Assembly: GCF_001854475.1 (NCBI RefSeq)
Contig: NZ_MNAN01000028.1
Location: forward strand, 41,640 to 105,639
DNA from: Pseudoalteromonas byunsanensis
GTDB lineage: Bacteria; Pseudomonadota; Gammaproteobacteria; Enterobacterales; Alteromonadaceae
DNA length: 64,000 nucleotides
Direction: 5' to 3'
A program made the position numbers and the translations under genes. The notes beneath the pieces are model-generated. The model had not been told where the DNA came from, made no database searches, and saw only the letters and a program-made list of their open reading frames with translations. How positions within the stretch are numbered: position 1 is the stretch's first letter; every line of letters starts with the position of its first letter. Below are positions 19,842 to 31,721 of the stretch, piece after piece.

Positions 19842-20057
19842 TTAATCTGGACAACAGGATGAACCTTGTTGGATAGGGGGGCATTTCACAGTCCCGTAAG
19901 AGCAGTATACACAGCAATCACCTGGCAGCGGTTTAAGTATTACTTTGCAAGACTCACATTCATAAAACCACTGACACGCATTCGTTGGCATTTGCTCAGT
20001 TTTAGAATGTCCGCATTTGGGACACGTGATAGTTGAATGTAACTGTATATTTGACAT
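19842..20057 (-). CDS. Small cysteine-rich GDCCVxC-domain protein
   Basis: A 71-residue protein with 11 cysteines: a CPKCGH pair (Cys12, Cys15), Cys34/Cys37 (ECESCK) and the family signature GDCCVYCSYGTVKCPP (Cys48, Cys49, Cys52, Cys59). I recognise this as the GDCCVxC family, in which some members carry selenocysteine; here all positions are Cys codons. The pattern suggests metal (zinc or heavy-metal) binding. A strong Shine-Dalgarno (agggagc) lies 7 bases before the ATG, which supports a real gene. Function is not established. Confidence 0.8.
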   Translation of the reverse strand: MSNIQLHSTITCPKCGHSKTEQMPTNACQWFYECESCKVILKPLPGDCCVYCSYGTVKCPPIQQGSSCCPD

Positions 20058-20322
20058 ATAGGCTCCCTTAGAGGCTTTACAATACCCAAGACTGAGATGC
20101 GTATCATTAAGGTTATGTCAAAATACAATAGATAGGTACTCCAACTATAATTGCTACTATGGTTTTAATACTGATACCAAGCTCCTTAGCAACAGCATCA
20201 ATCGTTTTCATCATAAACGTCAATCCAACTGACAACATTGTGCAATTTATTTTATTGATAACCAAAGAAACAAGTTAAACTGGTGGCATATTTATAATCT
20301 CTTGCAAAATGAGAAATTGACC

Positions 20323-21132
20323 ATGTTAAGTGACAAACCTTCAATAGAACAACTTCGATGGATTATGTCTCGTCTACGCGACCCTGAAACAGGCTGCCCT
20401 TGGGACACAAAGCAGACTTTTTCTTCCATTTCACCATACACAATTGAAGAAGCATATGAAGTGGCCGATGCCATTGAAAGTAATGACATGGTCGCACTTA
20501 AAGATGAGCTGGGAGACTTATTATTTCAAGTTGTTTTCTACGCTCAGATGGCAAAGGAGCAAGGAGCGTTTGATTTTGAAGATATTGTGGTGGGCCTTAA
20601 TGAAAAGCTTATTCGTCGACATCCACATGTATTTGATAAGCAAGAACAGTTAACAGATACGCAGCTTGAAGTTCAGTGGCAGGCTATAAAAGCACAAGAG
20701 CGAGCAAAAAAGAAAAGCAGTACAGCTGGTGAGCCACTTTGGCATGATATTCCTAAAATGCTGCCAGCGTTATCTCGTGCTCAAAAAATCCAAAAACGAG
20801 CTTCAGCATTAGGGTTTGATTGGCCAGATTATCATGGCGCACTTGATAAAGTTACAGAGGAAGTGCAAGAGGTCAGTGAGGCATTGTCGATTGACCCTCA
20901 TTCGGCACATAGTGCAGAGGAGTTGGGGGATCTCTTGTTTGCCACGGTGAATGTTGCGCGTCATGCAAAGCACGACCCTGAGCAAATATTGCGCCTTGCA
21001 TGTGATAAGTTTGTGCGTCGCTTTGAGCGGGTTGAGAGCACACTTCATCAACAAGGACTCAGTTTAGGAAATGCGTCTCTAGAAGAGATGGACCTAGCTT
21101 GGGAGCAAGTTAAAAAACAACAAAGTAGCTGA
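20323..21132 (+). CDS. mazG: Nucleoside triphosphate pyrophosphohydrolase MazG
   Basis: Hydrolyses (d)NTPs to monophosphates and pyrophosphate and, in E. coli, tempers ppGpp-linked stress. The 269 residues contain two MazG repeats, each with the EExxE/ExxD metal site (TIEEAYEVADAIE with DELGDLLFQVVFYAQ; TEEVQEVSEAL with AEELGDLLFATVNVAR). I chose the ATG at 20323, which gives the family N terminus (IEQLRWIMSRLRDPETGCPWD); an in-frame TTG seven codons upstream is less likely. Its place after relA is conserved. Confidence 0.95.
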   Translation: MLSDKPSIEQLRWIMSRLRDPETGCPWDTKQTFSSISPYTIEEAYEVADAIESNDMVALKDELGDLLFQVVFYAQMAKEQGAFDFEDIVVGLNEKLIRRHPHVFDKQEQLTDTQLEVQWQAIKAQERAKKKSSTAGEPLWHDIPKMLPALSRAQKIQKRASALGFDWPDYHGALDKVTEEVQEVSEALSIDPHSAHSAEELGDLLFATVNVARHAKHDPEQILRLACDKFVRRFERVESTLHQQGLSLGNASLEEMDLAWEQVKKQQSS

Positions 21133-21232
21133 ACAAGTACTGGGTGATGTAAATATTTAGCTGGATTGATTTATGCCTCTTTGCTATACTATCGCCCCGT
21201 CTTGATTCTTATTTAAATTCCATTTTTCCTGA

Positions 21233-22882
<1,650 letters not shown>

Positions 22883-22890
22883 TATATATA

Positions 22891-22917
22891 AAGCCGTGCT
22901 TATGCACGGCTTTTTTA
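22891..22917 (+). terminator. Rho-independent terminator after pyrG
   Basis: aagccgtgc pairs with gcacggctt around a 4-base loop, then a T6 run. Confidence 0.93.
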
Positions 22918-22978
22918 TGTCGTAGTAAGTGTTGGTTTGAGTTTAAAGTTTAAGTTCAAACCAGTGCTTATTTTATAA

Positions 22979-24319
<1,341 letters not shown>

Positions 24320-24345
24320 TAGACTGGGCTTTATTTAAGATTAAG

Positions 24346-24380
24346 CAAAATGCCGTCAAGTTTGACGGCATTTTTGTTTT
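24346..24380 (+). terminator. Rho-independent terminator after eno
   Basis: aaaatgccgtcaa pairs with ttgacggcattttt around a very short loop, followed by a T-rich tract. Confidence 0.88.
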
Positions 24381-24580
24381 TGGGTGGAGTGCTATCTATT
24401 TTTGTCTGCTAATGGCTCAAGTACAGATTGATAAATTTAGGAAGGTCTAAATAGCGTTGGTTCGCTTTTGACATAGAGTTATCCTCAGTAGAAAAAGCTT
24501 GCTCAATATACACTGCACCAATGGGAAAGGGTCTTACCTTTGACTTTTTAATGGTGTGTTTTACGGTGTTCCGCATCAAT

Positions 24581-24608
24581 GTCGGATGGCGCTTCGCTTA
24601 TCGCGACC
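24581..24608. repeat. REP-like palindromic element, copy 1 (degenerate)
   Basis: gtcggatggcgcttcgctta followed by tcgcgacc: an imperfect palindrome with a gcg-ctt-cgc core, of the kind of short extragenic palindrome that begins gtcggat and ends atccgac. It sits in a 439-base gene-free gap between eno and mutH that otherwise shows no coding signal. Confidence 0.6.
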
Positions 24609-24671
24609 TACGGGTATGCAAGCGCACGGCCGCTACGCCGGATTGTCATTTTCGCGATGCTATAAATCAAC

Positions 24672-24703
24672 GTCGGATGGCATGGCTTCGCCACTTATCC
24701 GAC
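24672..24703. repeat. REP-like palindromic element, copy 2
   Basis: The outer arms gtcggat (24672-24678) and atccgac (24697-24703) are perfect complements, with an inner tggc/gcca-type hairpin over ttcg. It has the same core as copy 1, about 90 bases away. Confidence 0.65.
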
Positions 24704-24758
24704 CTTGTATCTTTCGGTACTAGATGGTTAGCTACCCGATAGTACATCAACAAATGAG

Positions 24759-25433
24759 TTAAAGCTTAAACTCTTGCGCTAAAATCTCTTGGGTGAAGTT
24801 GGTTTTTAAATAAAACCCGCGTGGCAGGGTTTTGATTAACTTGCCGTTTGGGCCAATGGCGTCGGTGGTGACCTTGCTATTGGCAGCTTTGGGGCGTATT
24901 TGCATCACCTGTCCTAGGTGCCCTGAAATTTCATCAACGCGGCCAAGAGCAATGAGTTCAATTTGCTCTTCCCAATCTCTTTTTAACAAAGCTTGCTGCA
25001 GGGCATTGGGTTGCCATAAAAAACCGCAGCCTATGGTGCGTTCAACAGGTTGCAGCTCTCGTTCTGCTAAGACCGGTAACCATAGCACATGATTGAGCTT
25101 TTTTTTCACTGTGCTTTCTTGCCACGTAGCGCCTGTTAAGTTAGTCAGCGGTACAACAGAAACATAGGTTGTTTCAAGCGGCTTACCGTTGTAACCAATA
25201 GGTAAGGATTTAAGCTCTATGCCCAAATGTTCAAAGTCAGGAACTGGTTTTGAGCCTGCACTGGCACCTAACACGTATTCGAGAAGCTGTCCTGGCCAGC
25301 CTTTTTCTTTTAGTAGGTGTTCAGGGCTCTTGAACTGATAACGCTCAGCCAGTTCGCCCAGTGTTAAGCCTGCAATGTCATCTACACGCTTCATTAATTG
25401 CGCAATAGACGTTGGGGGAGTTGGTTTATTCAA
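24759..25433 (-). CDS. mutH: DNA mismatch repair endonuclease MutH
   Basis: Nicks the unmethylated strand at hemimethylated GATC during mismatch repair. The 224 residues carry the catalytic set Asp66, Glu73 and Lys75 (DFEHLGIELKSLP), equivalent to E. coli Asp70/Glu77/Lys79, plus LGASAGSKP and GRPLETT-like (GKPLETTYVSVVPL) motifs. The start is TTG with no strong Shine-Dalgarno; the next in-frame ATG would remove the first 13 residues, which align with the family N terminus. Presence of MutH implies Dam methylation. Confidence 0.93.
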   Translation of the reverse strand: MNKPTPPTSIAQLMKRVDDIAGLTLGELAERYQFKSPEHLLKEKGWPGQLLEYVLGASAGSKPVPDFEHLGIELKSLPIGYNGKPLETTYVSVVPLTNLTGATWQESTVKKKLNHVLWLPVLAERELQPVERTIGCGFLWQPNALQQALLKRDWEEQIELIALGRVDEISGHLGQVMQIRPKAANSKVTTDAIGPNGKLIKTLPRGFYLKTNFTQEILAQEFKL

Positions 25434-25724
25434 GTGGTTTTAGGTACGTGCTTTAACTTATGGCGACATTGTAACTAAATCGACGATGATAAAAAACACA
25501 TAATGGGTAGTCTGACTATGAAATTGGAGATGCTATGGCTATACCCTTGAATATGAAGTTCAGTAACGTGTTGTGATTTAAAGTGGAGTAATGCATAAAT
25601 CATTGTGTGGCTTTGTAAGTAAATGTTTTAAATAAAATTAAGCTTAAATTTTGTATATATGATTATTGTGATTTGAGGTATATTTTATCAAGCACTAACT
25701 TTGATTATTTTATAAGGATGAAAA

Positions 25725-26708
25725 ATGAGTAATTACGAAAATTTAAGGCGCGATCTAATTATCCGTGATAAAGATTCATGGGACGTATTATGGCAACGAG
25801 CAGTGGCTTATTATTGGGATAATCTTGATGCATGTGATAGCCAGAAAGAAAATAAGCTATTTTATATCCTATCTGAACTTGGCGCGAAAAATATCGTTAA
25901 CGAAGGAAATGGAATCGTGGCGATCAAAGCTTTCGGTACTGGTCCTGATGGGAATATCGAAAGTGCACCTAATATTGTAAAAGTCCAAATAGGTGATAGT
26001 AGTCAAAGAGAACAGCAACCTAAGTATATGTGGCAAGAAGCTTTTACAAACAAAAATTCATGGCGCAATCTCGCAATTGAGCTTCAAGTTAAATTACCCC
26101 CGTTTAGTTATGGGGACTATGCAGCTAAAAGTGCCACAATATTATCTGAATACGTCGCTTTAGGACTTTATTTTCCATTTAGTGAAAAATTTGGTCCAAG
26201 TTTTGACTACAATTCTGACGGTTCTGAAAGTTCTGCCAGCGAAAAGGTGGCGCAAAATATGTTTGAAACGCCAGTCAGCGCGGTTCAATCTAGTGACACT
26301 AGTTTTGGTGCATTAAACGAAAACGACAACTATACCAATTTAGGACAAACTGGTGACCGGGGTGGTTCGGAAGGTGTTGATGACGACTATCGTTGGTTGC
26401 AGTTTGTGCCTCGTTTAGTTGCTTATAACTGGACATTAAGTGATAAAGAGCGCATCAAGCCAGGTTCATCTTTGGCGGAATACCCCCACATTCTAGAAAG
26501 CTTGGGCTTTGAGATCCCCAGAGGATTAAGAATTGTGATGGATTACGCGAACTACCTACCAAGTGACAATGGTCAGTTTAATATTAATGAGTATACCAGC
26601 TTGTTGTCTATCGACTTTCCTAAGCCTCCAGAGAAAGAAGGTTACAACCCAATTGCTCTAGCTGATTTACTAGCTCAGCGTGGCAACCTACCATTTACGA
26701 GTTGCTAA
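25725..26708 (+). CDS. Orphan protein with internal duplication, resembling an NHLP-type RiPP precursor
   Basis: A 327-residue acidic, hydrophilic protein with no signal peptide. Two segments repeat: residues 18-60 (RAVAYYW...LFYILSELG) and 222-275 (RLVAYNW...YPHILESLGFEIPRGLRIV). The second resembles the helical part of nitrile-hydratase-like leader peptides (W-rich start, then ILxxLGxxxPxGxxxxV). The linker (about 160-220) is Ser/Asn/Gly/Asp-rich and the protein ends in ...PFTSC. It could belong near the annotated 'BMA_0021/BMA_0022 family TOMM bacteriocin' group, but I could not search. The reading frame uses a good RBS (aaggatgaaa) and lies in low-GC DNA between mutH and rppH. The next gene is a putative oxygenase. 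Confidence 0.7.
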   Translation: MSNYENLRRDLIIRDKDSWDVLWQRAVAYYWDNLDACDSQKENKLFYILSELGAKNIVNEGNGIVAIKAFGTGPDGNIESAPNIVKVQIGDSSQREQQPKYMWQEAFTNKNSWRNLAIELQVKLPPFSYGDYAAKSATILSEYVALGLYFPFSEKFGPSFDYNSDGSESSASEKVAQNMFETPVSAVQSSDTSFGALNENDNYTNLGQTGDRGGSEGVDDDYRWLQFVPRLVAYNWTLSDKERIKPGSSLAEYPHILESLGFEIPRGLRIVMDYANYLPSDNGQFNINEYTSLLSIDFPKPPEKEGYNPIALADLLAQRGNLPFTSC

Positions 26709-26781
26709 ACTTTTTTCCGGCCTGAGCCCTATTTATACCAGTAGGGTTCTACGCCAGATTGCCAATGAATAGAAAGATAAA

Positions 26782-27558
26782 ATGATAGAATCTATTGCTA
26801 AGCAATTTAATCGTAACGGTTACTATCTCTGTGAAGATATCGGTATCCCAAAAGAGTTGTTCGCAGCAGCTAAAGAGGGAGCTTATCGTTTGTTAGAGCA
26901 AAATTACACAGACAACGCCAAACCTTGGGGATATACAGGTAATAAGGAAGAGGAGCTAACTCGAATCGAGCAAGTTCATATCGCTGATAATGCTCTTCAG
27001 CGACTTATAACCCATCCATCTGTTGGCCGATGGGCTGCTGAGTTAACAGGCGCAAAGAGAGTTAAGGTTTGGGGGAGTCAATTATATTTTAAACCAAGTG
27101 GCAGTGATAATAGGGGGCATGTAGGGTTCCATCGCGATAGTGAGCACATGCCCTATTTTAAATCAGGTGCAATTACAGCTTGGTTACCTTTGGTGGATAT
27201 TGGCGAAGACTCTGGACCACTTGTGGTCGTTAAAGGTTCTCACCTATGGCCAAAATCTACTCAATTCAGCGGTGCAGGAGAGCAAGACCTAGAGTACCAA
27301 AAGCGAAAAATTATAGAAGAGCTTGATGGACAAAACTGGAAAGAAAAAGCCATGTTAATGCAAGTAGGAGGTGTTAGCTTTCATCATCATGATGCATTAC
27401 ATGGTAGTTACTCAAATACATCGGCTATCTGTCGGTGTGCAATAGCCATCGGTCTAATTACTGAACAAATGGAAATTGATGTTTTAGCACCAGCGTTTGG
27501 TTATGATCTAATTATAAATGAACCGTCTTTTTGCCCTGTTATTTTTAATAGGGAGTAA
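26782..27558 (+). CDS. Phytanoyl-CoA dioxygenase (PhyH)-like Fe(II)/2-oxoglutarate oxygenase
   Basis: A 258-residue protein with the double-stranded beta-helix facial triad: His117 and Asp119 in GFHRDSEHMP and distal His207 in HHDALHGSY, with Arg218 (ICRCAIAIG) placed to bind the 2-oxoglutarate carboxylate. The DSGPLVVVKGSHLWP strand is typical of PhyH enzymes, which hydroxylate or halogenate small molecules and some peptides. Its substrate is unknown. It lies 73 bases after the orphan NHLP-like gene in the same low-GC island, so modification of that protein or of a shared metabolite is possible. A 460-base non-coding gap follows. Confidence 0.8.
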   Translation: MIESIAKQFNRNGYYLCEDIGIPKELFAAAKEGAYRLLEQNYTDNAKPWGYTGNKEEELTRIEQVHIADNALQRLITHPSVGRWAAELTGAKRVKVWGSQLYFKPSGSDNRGHVGFHRDSEHMPYFKSGAITAWLPLVDIGEDSGPLVVVKGSHLWPKSTQFSGAGEQDLEYQKRKIIEELDGQNWKEKAMLMQVGGVSFHHHDALHGSYSNTSAICRCAIAIGLITEQMEIDVLAPAFGYDLIINEPSFCPVIFNRE

Positions 27559-27830
27559 AAATTGATATTTGAGCCTAGTTATGAGCTTAATTATTTTACT
27601 TAAGTTGTTTATCTATAACTGAAACTAAATGTTTATTTTGGCGCGTTCGCTTCAAAAGTCTCAATATGGCTAATTTTTAAGCCAGAATTTATTTGGATGA
27701 AAAAAAACCGCATGTATATACAGTGGTTTGTTTTACTCAATTGAAATTAAAAGGTTTTTATTGTTTTTGGCGTTGGTGGATATACTTGCAAAGTGACCTA
27801 ACTTGGATAAATACAACAATATGAACACAA

Positions 27831-27884
27831 TTATCCACAGTTTCTGTGGAGAAAGTACTGTATAAATGACTTAATTGTGGATTT
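27831..27884. other. Cluster of DnaA-box-like sequences in the gap before rppH
   Basis: The 27559-28020 gap has no gene. It holds a perfect DnaA box (TTATCCACA, 27831-27839), an inverted near-match (TGTGGAGAA, 27845-27853) and a second inverted near-match (TGTGGATTT, 27876-27884). The first two also form the hairpin tccacag-ttt-ctgtgga (27834-27850). Confidence 0.4.
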
Positions 27885-28020
27885 GTTTGTTAATTAGGCA
27901 TACTTATAAAAAGTCATGCACAACCTGTGAGTAACTTGAGTAAAAGCAGGAATAATATTTGCTGTGTGTGAGAAGTTGTGGAACAATCATTTAAAATCGA
28001 CTTATAAAAGAGGCACTAAG

Positions 28021-28545
28021 GTGATTGATGCCGAAGGTTTTCGTGCCAATGTCGGAATTGTTATCTGTAACAACCAAGGGCAAGTATTTTGGGCTCGGCG
28101 TTTTGGCCAGCATTCGTGGCAGTTTCCCCAAGGTGGTGTGGATGAAGGGGAGACCCCTGAACAAACCATGTATCGTGAATTGCATGAAGAAGTTGGCTTA
28201 AAACCTGAAGATGTGGAGATAGTAGCTAGTTCGAAACACTGGTTACGTTACAAACTACCAAAACGCTTGATCCGCAGAGATTCAAGTCCGGTTTGTATTG
28301 GCCAAAAGCAAAAATGGTTTTTACTTAAACTTAGATGTAAAGATGAAGATGTAGATTTGCTACATACTCACCATCCTGAGTTTGATGATTGGCGCTGGGT
28401 AAGTTATTGGTATCCAGTCAGGCAAGTTGTCTCTTTTAAAAGAGATGTGTATCGACGAGTGATGAAAGAGTTTGCGCCATTTGCGATGCCATTCAATAAA
28501 AGAGAACAGCAAGGCCGTGATACCAATTGGCGACAACGCCGATAA
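28021..28545 (+). CDS. rppH: RNA pyrophosphohydrolase RppH
   Basis: Removes pyrophosphate from mRNA 5' ends to trigger RNase E decay. The 174 residues contain the complete Nudix box ([23 protein letters not shown] region) and the family stretches [29 protein letters not shown] and [20 protein letters not shown] chose the GTG at 28021 ([15 protein letters not shown]), preceded by agagg, because it matches the family N terminus; an upstream in-frame GTG at 27964 would add 19 unrelated residues. ptsP follows 11 bases later. Confidence 0.95.
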   Translation: MIDAEGFRANVGIVICNNQGQVFWARRFGQHSWQFPQGGVDEGETPEQTMYRELHEEVGLKPEDVEIVASSKHWLRYKLPKRLIRRDSSPVCIGQKQKWFLLKLRCKDEDVDLLHTHHPEFDDWRWVSYWYPVRQVVSFKRDVYRRVMKEFAPFAMPFNKREQQGRDTNWRQRR

Positions 28546-28556
28546 AGGAGTGAACA

Positions 28557-30827
28557 GTGTTAGCAACGTTGCGGTCGATAGTGGAGGCGGTTTCACAGCA
28601 AGCCAATTTAGAGGATGCGCTGACGCAATTTGTTACTTTGGTCAAAGAGGCCATGAATACAGAGTGTTGCTCCATTTACTTTGCTGACTACACACAAGAT
28701 AACTTTGTTCTAATGGCCAGTGATGGCTTGAATCCACAAGCCATCGGTCAGTTTCGCATCGGTTTTACAGAAGGCTTGGTTGGTCTAGTTGCTCAACGTG
28801 AAGAACCAATAAACATCGCCCATGCCCAATCTCACCCTAGATTTAAATTGTCACCTGAAGTTAATGAAGAAGGCTATAACGCCTTTTTATCTGTGCCTGT
28901 TGTGCATCAACGTAAAGTGCTTGGGGTCATTGTAGTACAGCAAAAAATGGCGCGGGTTTTTAGCCATGATGAAGAGTCATTTTTAATTACGTTATCAGCA
29001 CAATTGGCTTCTCAGTTGGCACATGCTGAGATACAAACGGTATTTGCGCAAGAAACAACAGCACATCGGACATCAGTACTTAAAGGGGTCTCCAGTGCGC
29101 CAGGTATTGCAATTGGTGAAGGGTACGCGCTGCTGCCAAAACTAGACTTTGATAGTATTGAGCCGCAAAAAGCGGAGCATACAGAACAACAAAGGCAATT
29201 GTTTTTGCAAGCGGTTGCAGCTACACGGCAAGAGTTTCATATTCTTGCCAATACACTCAGTGACAGTATTCCAAAAGAAGCGTTGGCTGTTTTTCAAGTC
29301 TATCAGCAGTTATTGGATGCTCAGAGTTTGGGGCAGCAAGTGGATGCACAGCTCAATTTAGGGTGGAATGCTAAAAGTGCGCTCAAGCATGTTATTGAGA
29401 GTTTGGTCAAACAGTTTAATGCGATGAAAGACCCTTATATAAAAGAGCGTGCCGTAGATGTAAAAGACATAGGCTTACGTGTACTTCATCACCTAGTCAG
29501 TACTGAGCATGCTGTAAAATCCTATCCTGAAGATACAATTCTTGTTACGCACACGCTGACACCGAGTATGCTTGCTGAAATACCCAAAGAAAAGCTTAAA
29601 GGGGTGGTGAGCGTGCATGGTGCAGCCAACTCTCACGCATCTATTTTAACAAGGGCGATGGGGATCCCTGCTATTTGGGGTATAGAGGATATTCCGCTAC
29701 TTCAGCTAGAAGGTAAGGAAATGATTCTTGATGCATATGCGGGGCGTGTATATATTTCTCCCTCACATGCTTTGCGCCATGAATATGAGCAAATGCGTCA
29801 TCAAGAAAGCTTATTGCATGACAAATTTGAAGCTGAACATGCTTTGCCTCCTGTGACGCTTGATGGTGAGCGGATCAGCTTACTGCTCAATGCAGGGTTA
29901 GATTTAAGTACTGAACCACTGACTGCAAAGTATTGCGATGGGGTAGGGCTGTACCGAACCGAAGCTTGGTTTATGCAAAAGGGCCGGTTTCCATCACAAA
30001 GTGAGCAGGAAGTCTGGTATCGAGAGGTTTTGACTCGATATCACCCAGAACCGGTGGTAATGCGTACTTTAGACATTGGTGGAGACAAAGTACTGGATTA
30101 CTTTGACATCAAAGAGGAAAACCCATTTCTTGGTTGGCGTGGGATACGAGTTTCACTTGACCATCCAGAGTTATTTTTAGACCAATTAAAAGCCATGATT
30201 AAGGCTAATACAGGTCTGGGTAATTTACGTATTATGCTACCTATGGTAAGCCATACAGAAGAAGTCGATGAAACATTGGCTTTGCTTGAGCAGGTTTACT
30301 TTGAACTACAAGAAGAGTGGGCTGATCAATTCTTATTGATCGATAAGCCAGAAATAGGTGTGATGTTAGAAGTACCTTCCAGTGTATTTTTACTACCTGA
30401 ATGGTCTAAAAAAGTTGATTTTTGCTCTGTGGGTAGTAATGACCTTACCCAGTACTTGCTAGCAGTAGATAGAAACAACGCACAGGTAGCAGATTTATTC
30501 GACCCATATCATCCGAGTGTTTTACGCGTTCTAAATAGTATCGCAAAAAGCTGCCAAGAATTTGAATTGCCCTTTAGTTTGTGCGGAGAGCTCGGCGGGG
30601 AGCCTGAAGGTGCCATTTTATTGGTCGCTATGGGCTACAGACGCTTGAGTATGAATATTTCTTCTTTGAGCAAAGTTAAGTGGGTGCTACGTAGGTTGCA
30701 TGTCAGCAGTATGGAGTCACTTTTACAGGAATGTTTAGCACAATCCTCAGCCAAACAAGTCCACCGTTTATTGCGTAACTTTATGATTGAGCATAATTTC
30801 AGCGAACTGTTTTATCAGTCTAAATAG
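28557..30827 (+). CDS. ptsP: Nitrogen-PTS enzyme I (EI-Ntr)
   Basis: Phosphoenolpyruvate-dependent kinase at the head of the PTS-Ntr regulatory chain (to NPr and EIIA-Ntr). The 756 residues show an N-terminal GAF domain (about 15-155), the phosphohistidine domain with His360 (HGAANSHASILTRAMG) and the PEP-binding barrel with Cys676 (SLCGELGGEPEG). The start is GTG with a strong aaaggag upstream. It forms the conserved rppH-ptsP unit. Confidence 0.96.
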   Translation: MLATLRSIVEAVSQQANLEDALTQFVTLVKEAMNTECCSIYFADYTQDNFVLMASDGLNPQAIGQFRIGFTEGLVGLVAQREEPINIAHAQSHPRFKLSPEVNEEGYNAFLSVPVVHQRKVLGVIVVQQKMARVFSHDEESFLITLSAQLASQLAHAEIQTVFAQETTAHRTSVLKGVSSAPGIAIGEGYALLPKLDFDSIEPQKAEHTEQQRQLFLQAVAATRQEFHILANTLSDSIPKEALAVFQVYQQLLDAQSLGQQVDAQLNLGWNAKSALKHVIESLVKQFNAMKDPYIKERAVDVKDIGLRVLHHLVSTEHAVKSYPEDTILVTHTLTPSMLAEIPKEKLKGVVSVHGAANSHASILTRAMGIPAIWGIEDIPLLQLEGKEMILDAYAGRVYISPSHALRHEYEQMRHQESLLHDKFEAEHALPPVTLDGERISLLLNAGLDLSTEPLTAKYCDGVGLYRTEAWFMQKGRFPSQSEQEVWYREVLTRYHPEPVVMRTLDIGGDKVLDYFDIKEENPFLGWRGIRVSLDHPELFLDQLKAMIKANTGLGNLRIMLPMVSHTEEVDETLALLEQVYFELQEEWADQFLLIDKPEIGVMLEVPSSVFLLPEWSKKVDFCSVGSNDLTQYLLAVDRNNAQVADLFDPYHPSVLRVLNSIAKSCQEFELPFSLCGELGGEPEGAILLVAMGYRRLSMNISSLSKVKWVLRRLHVSSMESLLQECLAQSSAKQVHRLLRNFMIEHNFSELFYQSK

Positions 30828-30902
30828 AAAATCTTGCAAGGGTGCACTGTAGCGCATAATGCGGTACCATAGCGCGCTCAAATAAATGAGAGATATAAGT
30901 GT

Positions 30903-31712
30903 ATGAGCGAAGCCATTTTGCTGGTAGTCAGCTGTGCATTGCTTGGGAGTTTTGTTGGTTTCCTCGCTGGGTTGCTCGGTATAGGTGGTGGCTTAGTCAT
31001 TGTACCTGTTTTGTCTGGTATTTTGCGCTACTTTAACATTGTACCTGAGTCTCAAATTGTACTCGTGGCAATCGCTACTTCACTGGCTTCAATTCTTTTT
31101 ACGTCAACCTCCTCTGCGTTGGCGCATCATCGTAACGGAAATGTGCCTTGGGGTATTGCACCTTACGTGATGGGAGGCGTTGCTTTTGGCGCTTTAATTA
31201 GTGGCTTTTTGGCGGCTCTATTACCTGAACCTGTGATAAGAAGCATTTTCGCTGTGAGCGTCGTATTGATAGCCGTTAAAATGTTATACAGCAGCTCAAA
31301 GAAAAGTGTCACTTACCGCGCCCTGCCAAGTGGTCCCGTACTTGGCGCTTTAACCTCTGTTATGGGCGGGTTATCAGCGATGATTGGGATAGGTGGTGGT
31401 GCCTTAATAGTGCCGTTACTGAGCTTTTTTTCTATGGATATGAGAAAAGCCATTGGCTGTGCGTCTGCTTGTGGCATTGTTATCGCCTTGTTTGGTTCAC
31501 TGGGTTATATTACTGCAGGTAGTGCCCATTATACTTTTTCTCAAGGCTTTGCTGGGTTTATCTACTTGCCAGCTTTGTTTGGAATAGTGCTCACCTCATG
31601 GTTTATGGCTCCTTTGGGAGCAAAGTCAACGCAGTTTTTACCTGTGTCGACGATAAAGAAAATTTTCGCAGCATTGCTACTAGTAATTGCTATTAATATG
31701 ATCATTAGTTAA
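30903..31712 (+). CDS. TSUP (TauE/SafE) family membrane permease
   Basis: A 269-residue integral membrane protein with about eight hydrophobic segments and the duplicated glycine-rich signature of the TSUP family (GLLGIGGGLVIVPVL near residue 23 and AMIGIGGGALIVPLL near 165). Family members move sulfite, sulfonates or related anions; the substrate here is not evident. It is inserted between ptsP and lgt, which are adjacent in E. coli, and ends 9 bases before lgt. Confidence 0.88.
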   Translation: MSEAILLVVSCALLGSFVGFLAGLLGIGGGLVIVPVLSGILRYFNIVPESQIVLVAIATSLASILFTSTSSALAHHRNGNVPWGIAPYVMGGVAFGALISGFLAALLPEPVIRSIFAVSVVLIAVKMLYSSSKKSVTYRALPSGPVLGALTSVMGGLSAMIGIGGGALIVPLLSFFSMDMRKAIGCASACGIVIALFGSLGYITAGSAHYTFSQGFAGFIYLPALFGIVLTSWFMAPLGAKSTQFLPVSTIKKIFAALLLVIAINMIIS

Positions 31713-31721
31713 GGAAAGGCG

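Noticed and set aside
20113..20238. Minus-strand 41-codon frame with a hydrophobic C terminus (ends GVPIYCILT)
   Set aside because: No convincing RBS, no known family, and it sits in the presumed upstream region of the GDCCVxC gene. It could be a small membrane protein but is not supported enough to list.
24521..24742. 73-residue open frame between eno and mutH
   Set aside because: It consists largely of the REP-like palindromes, has no RBS and no recognisable domain.
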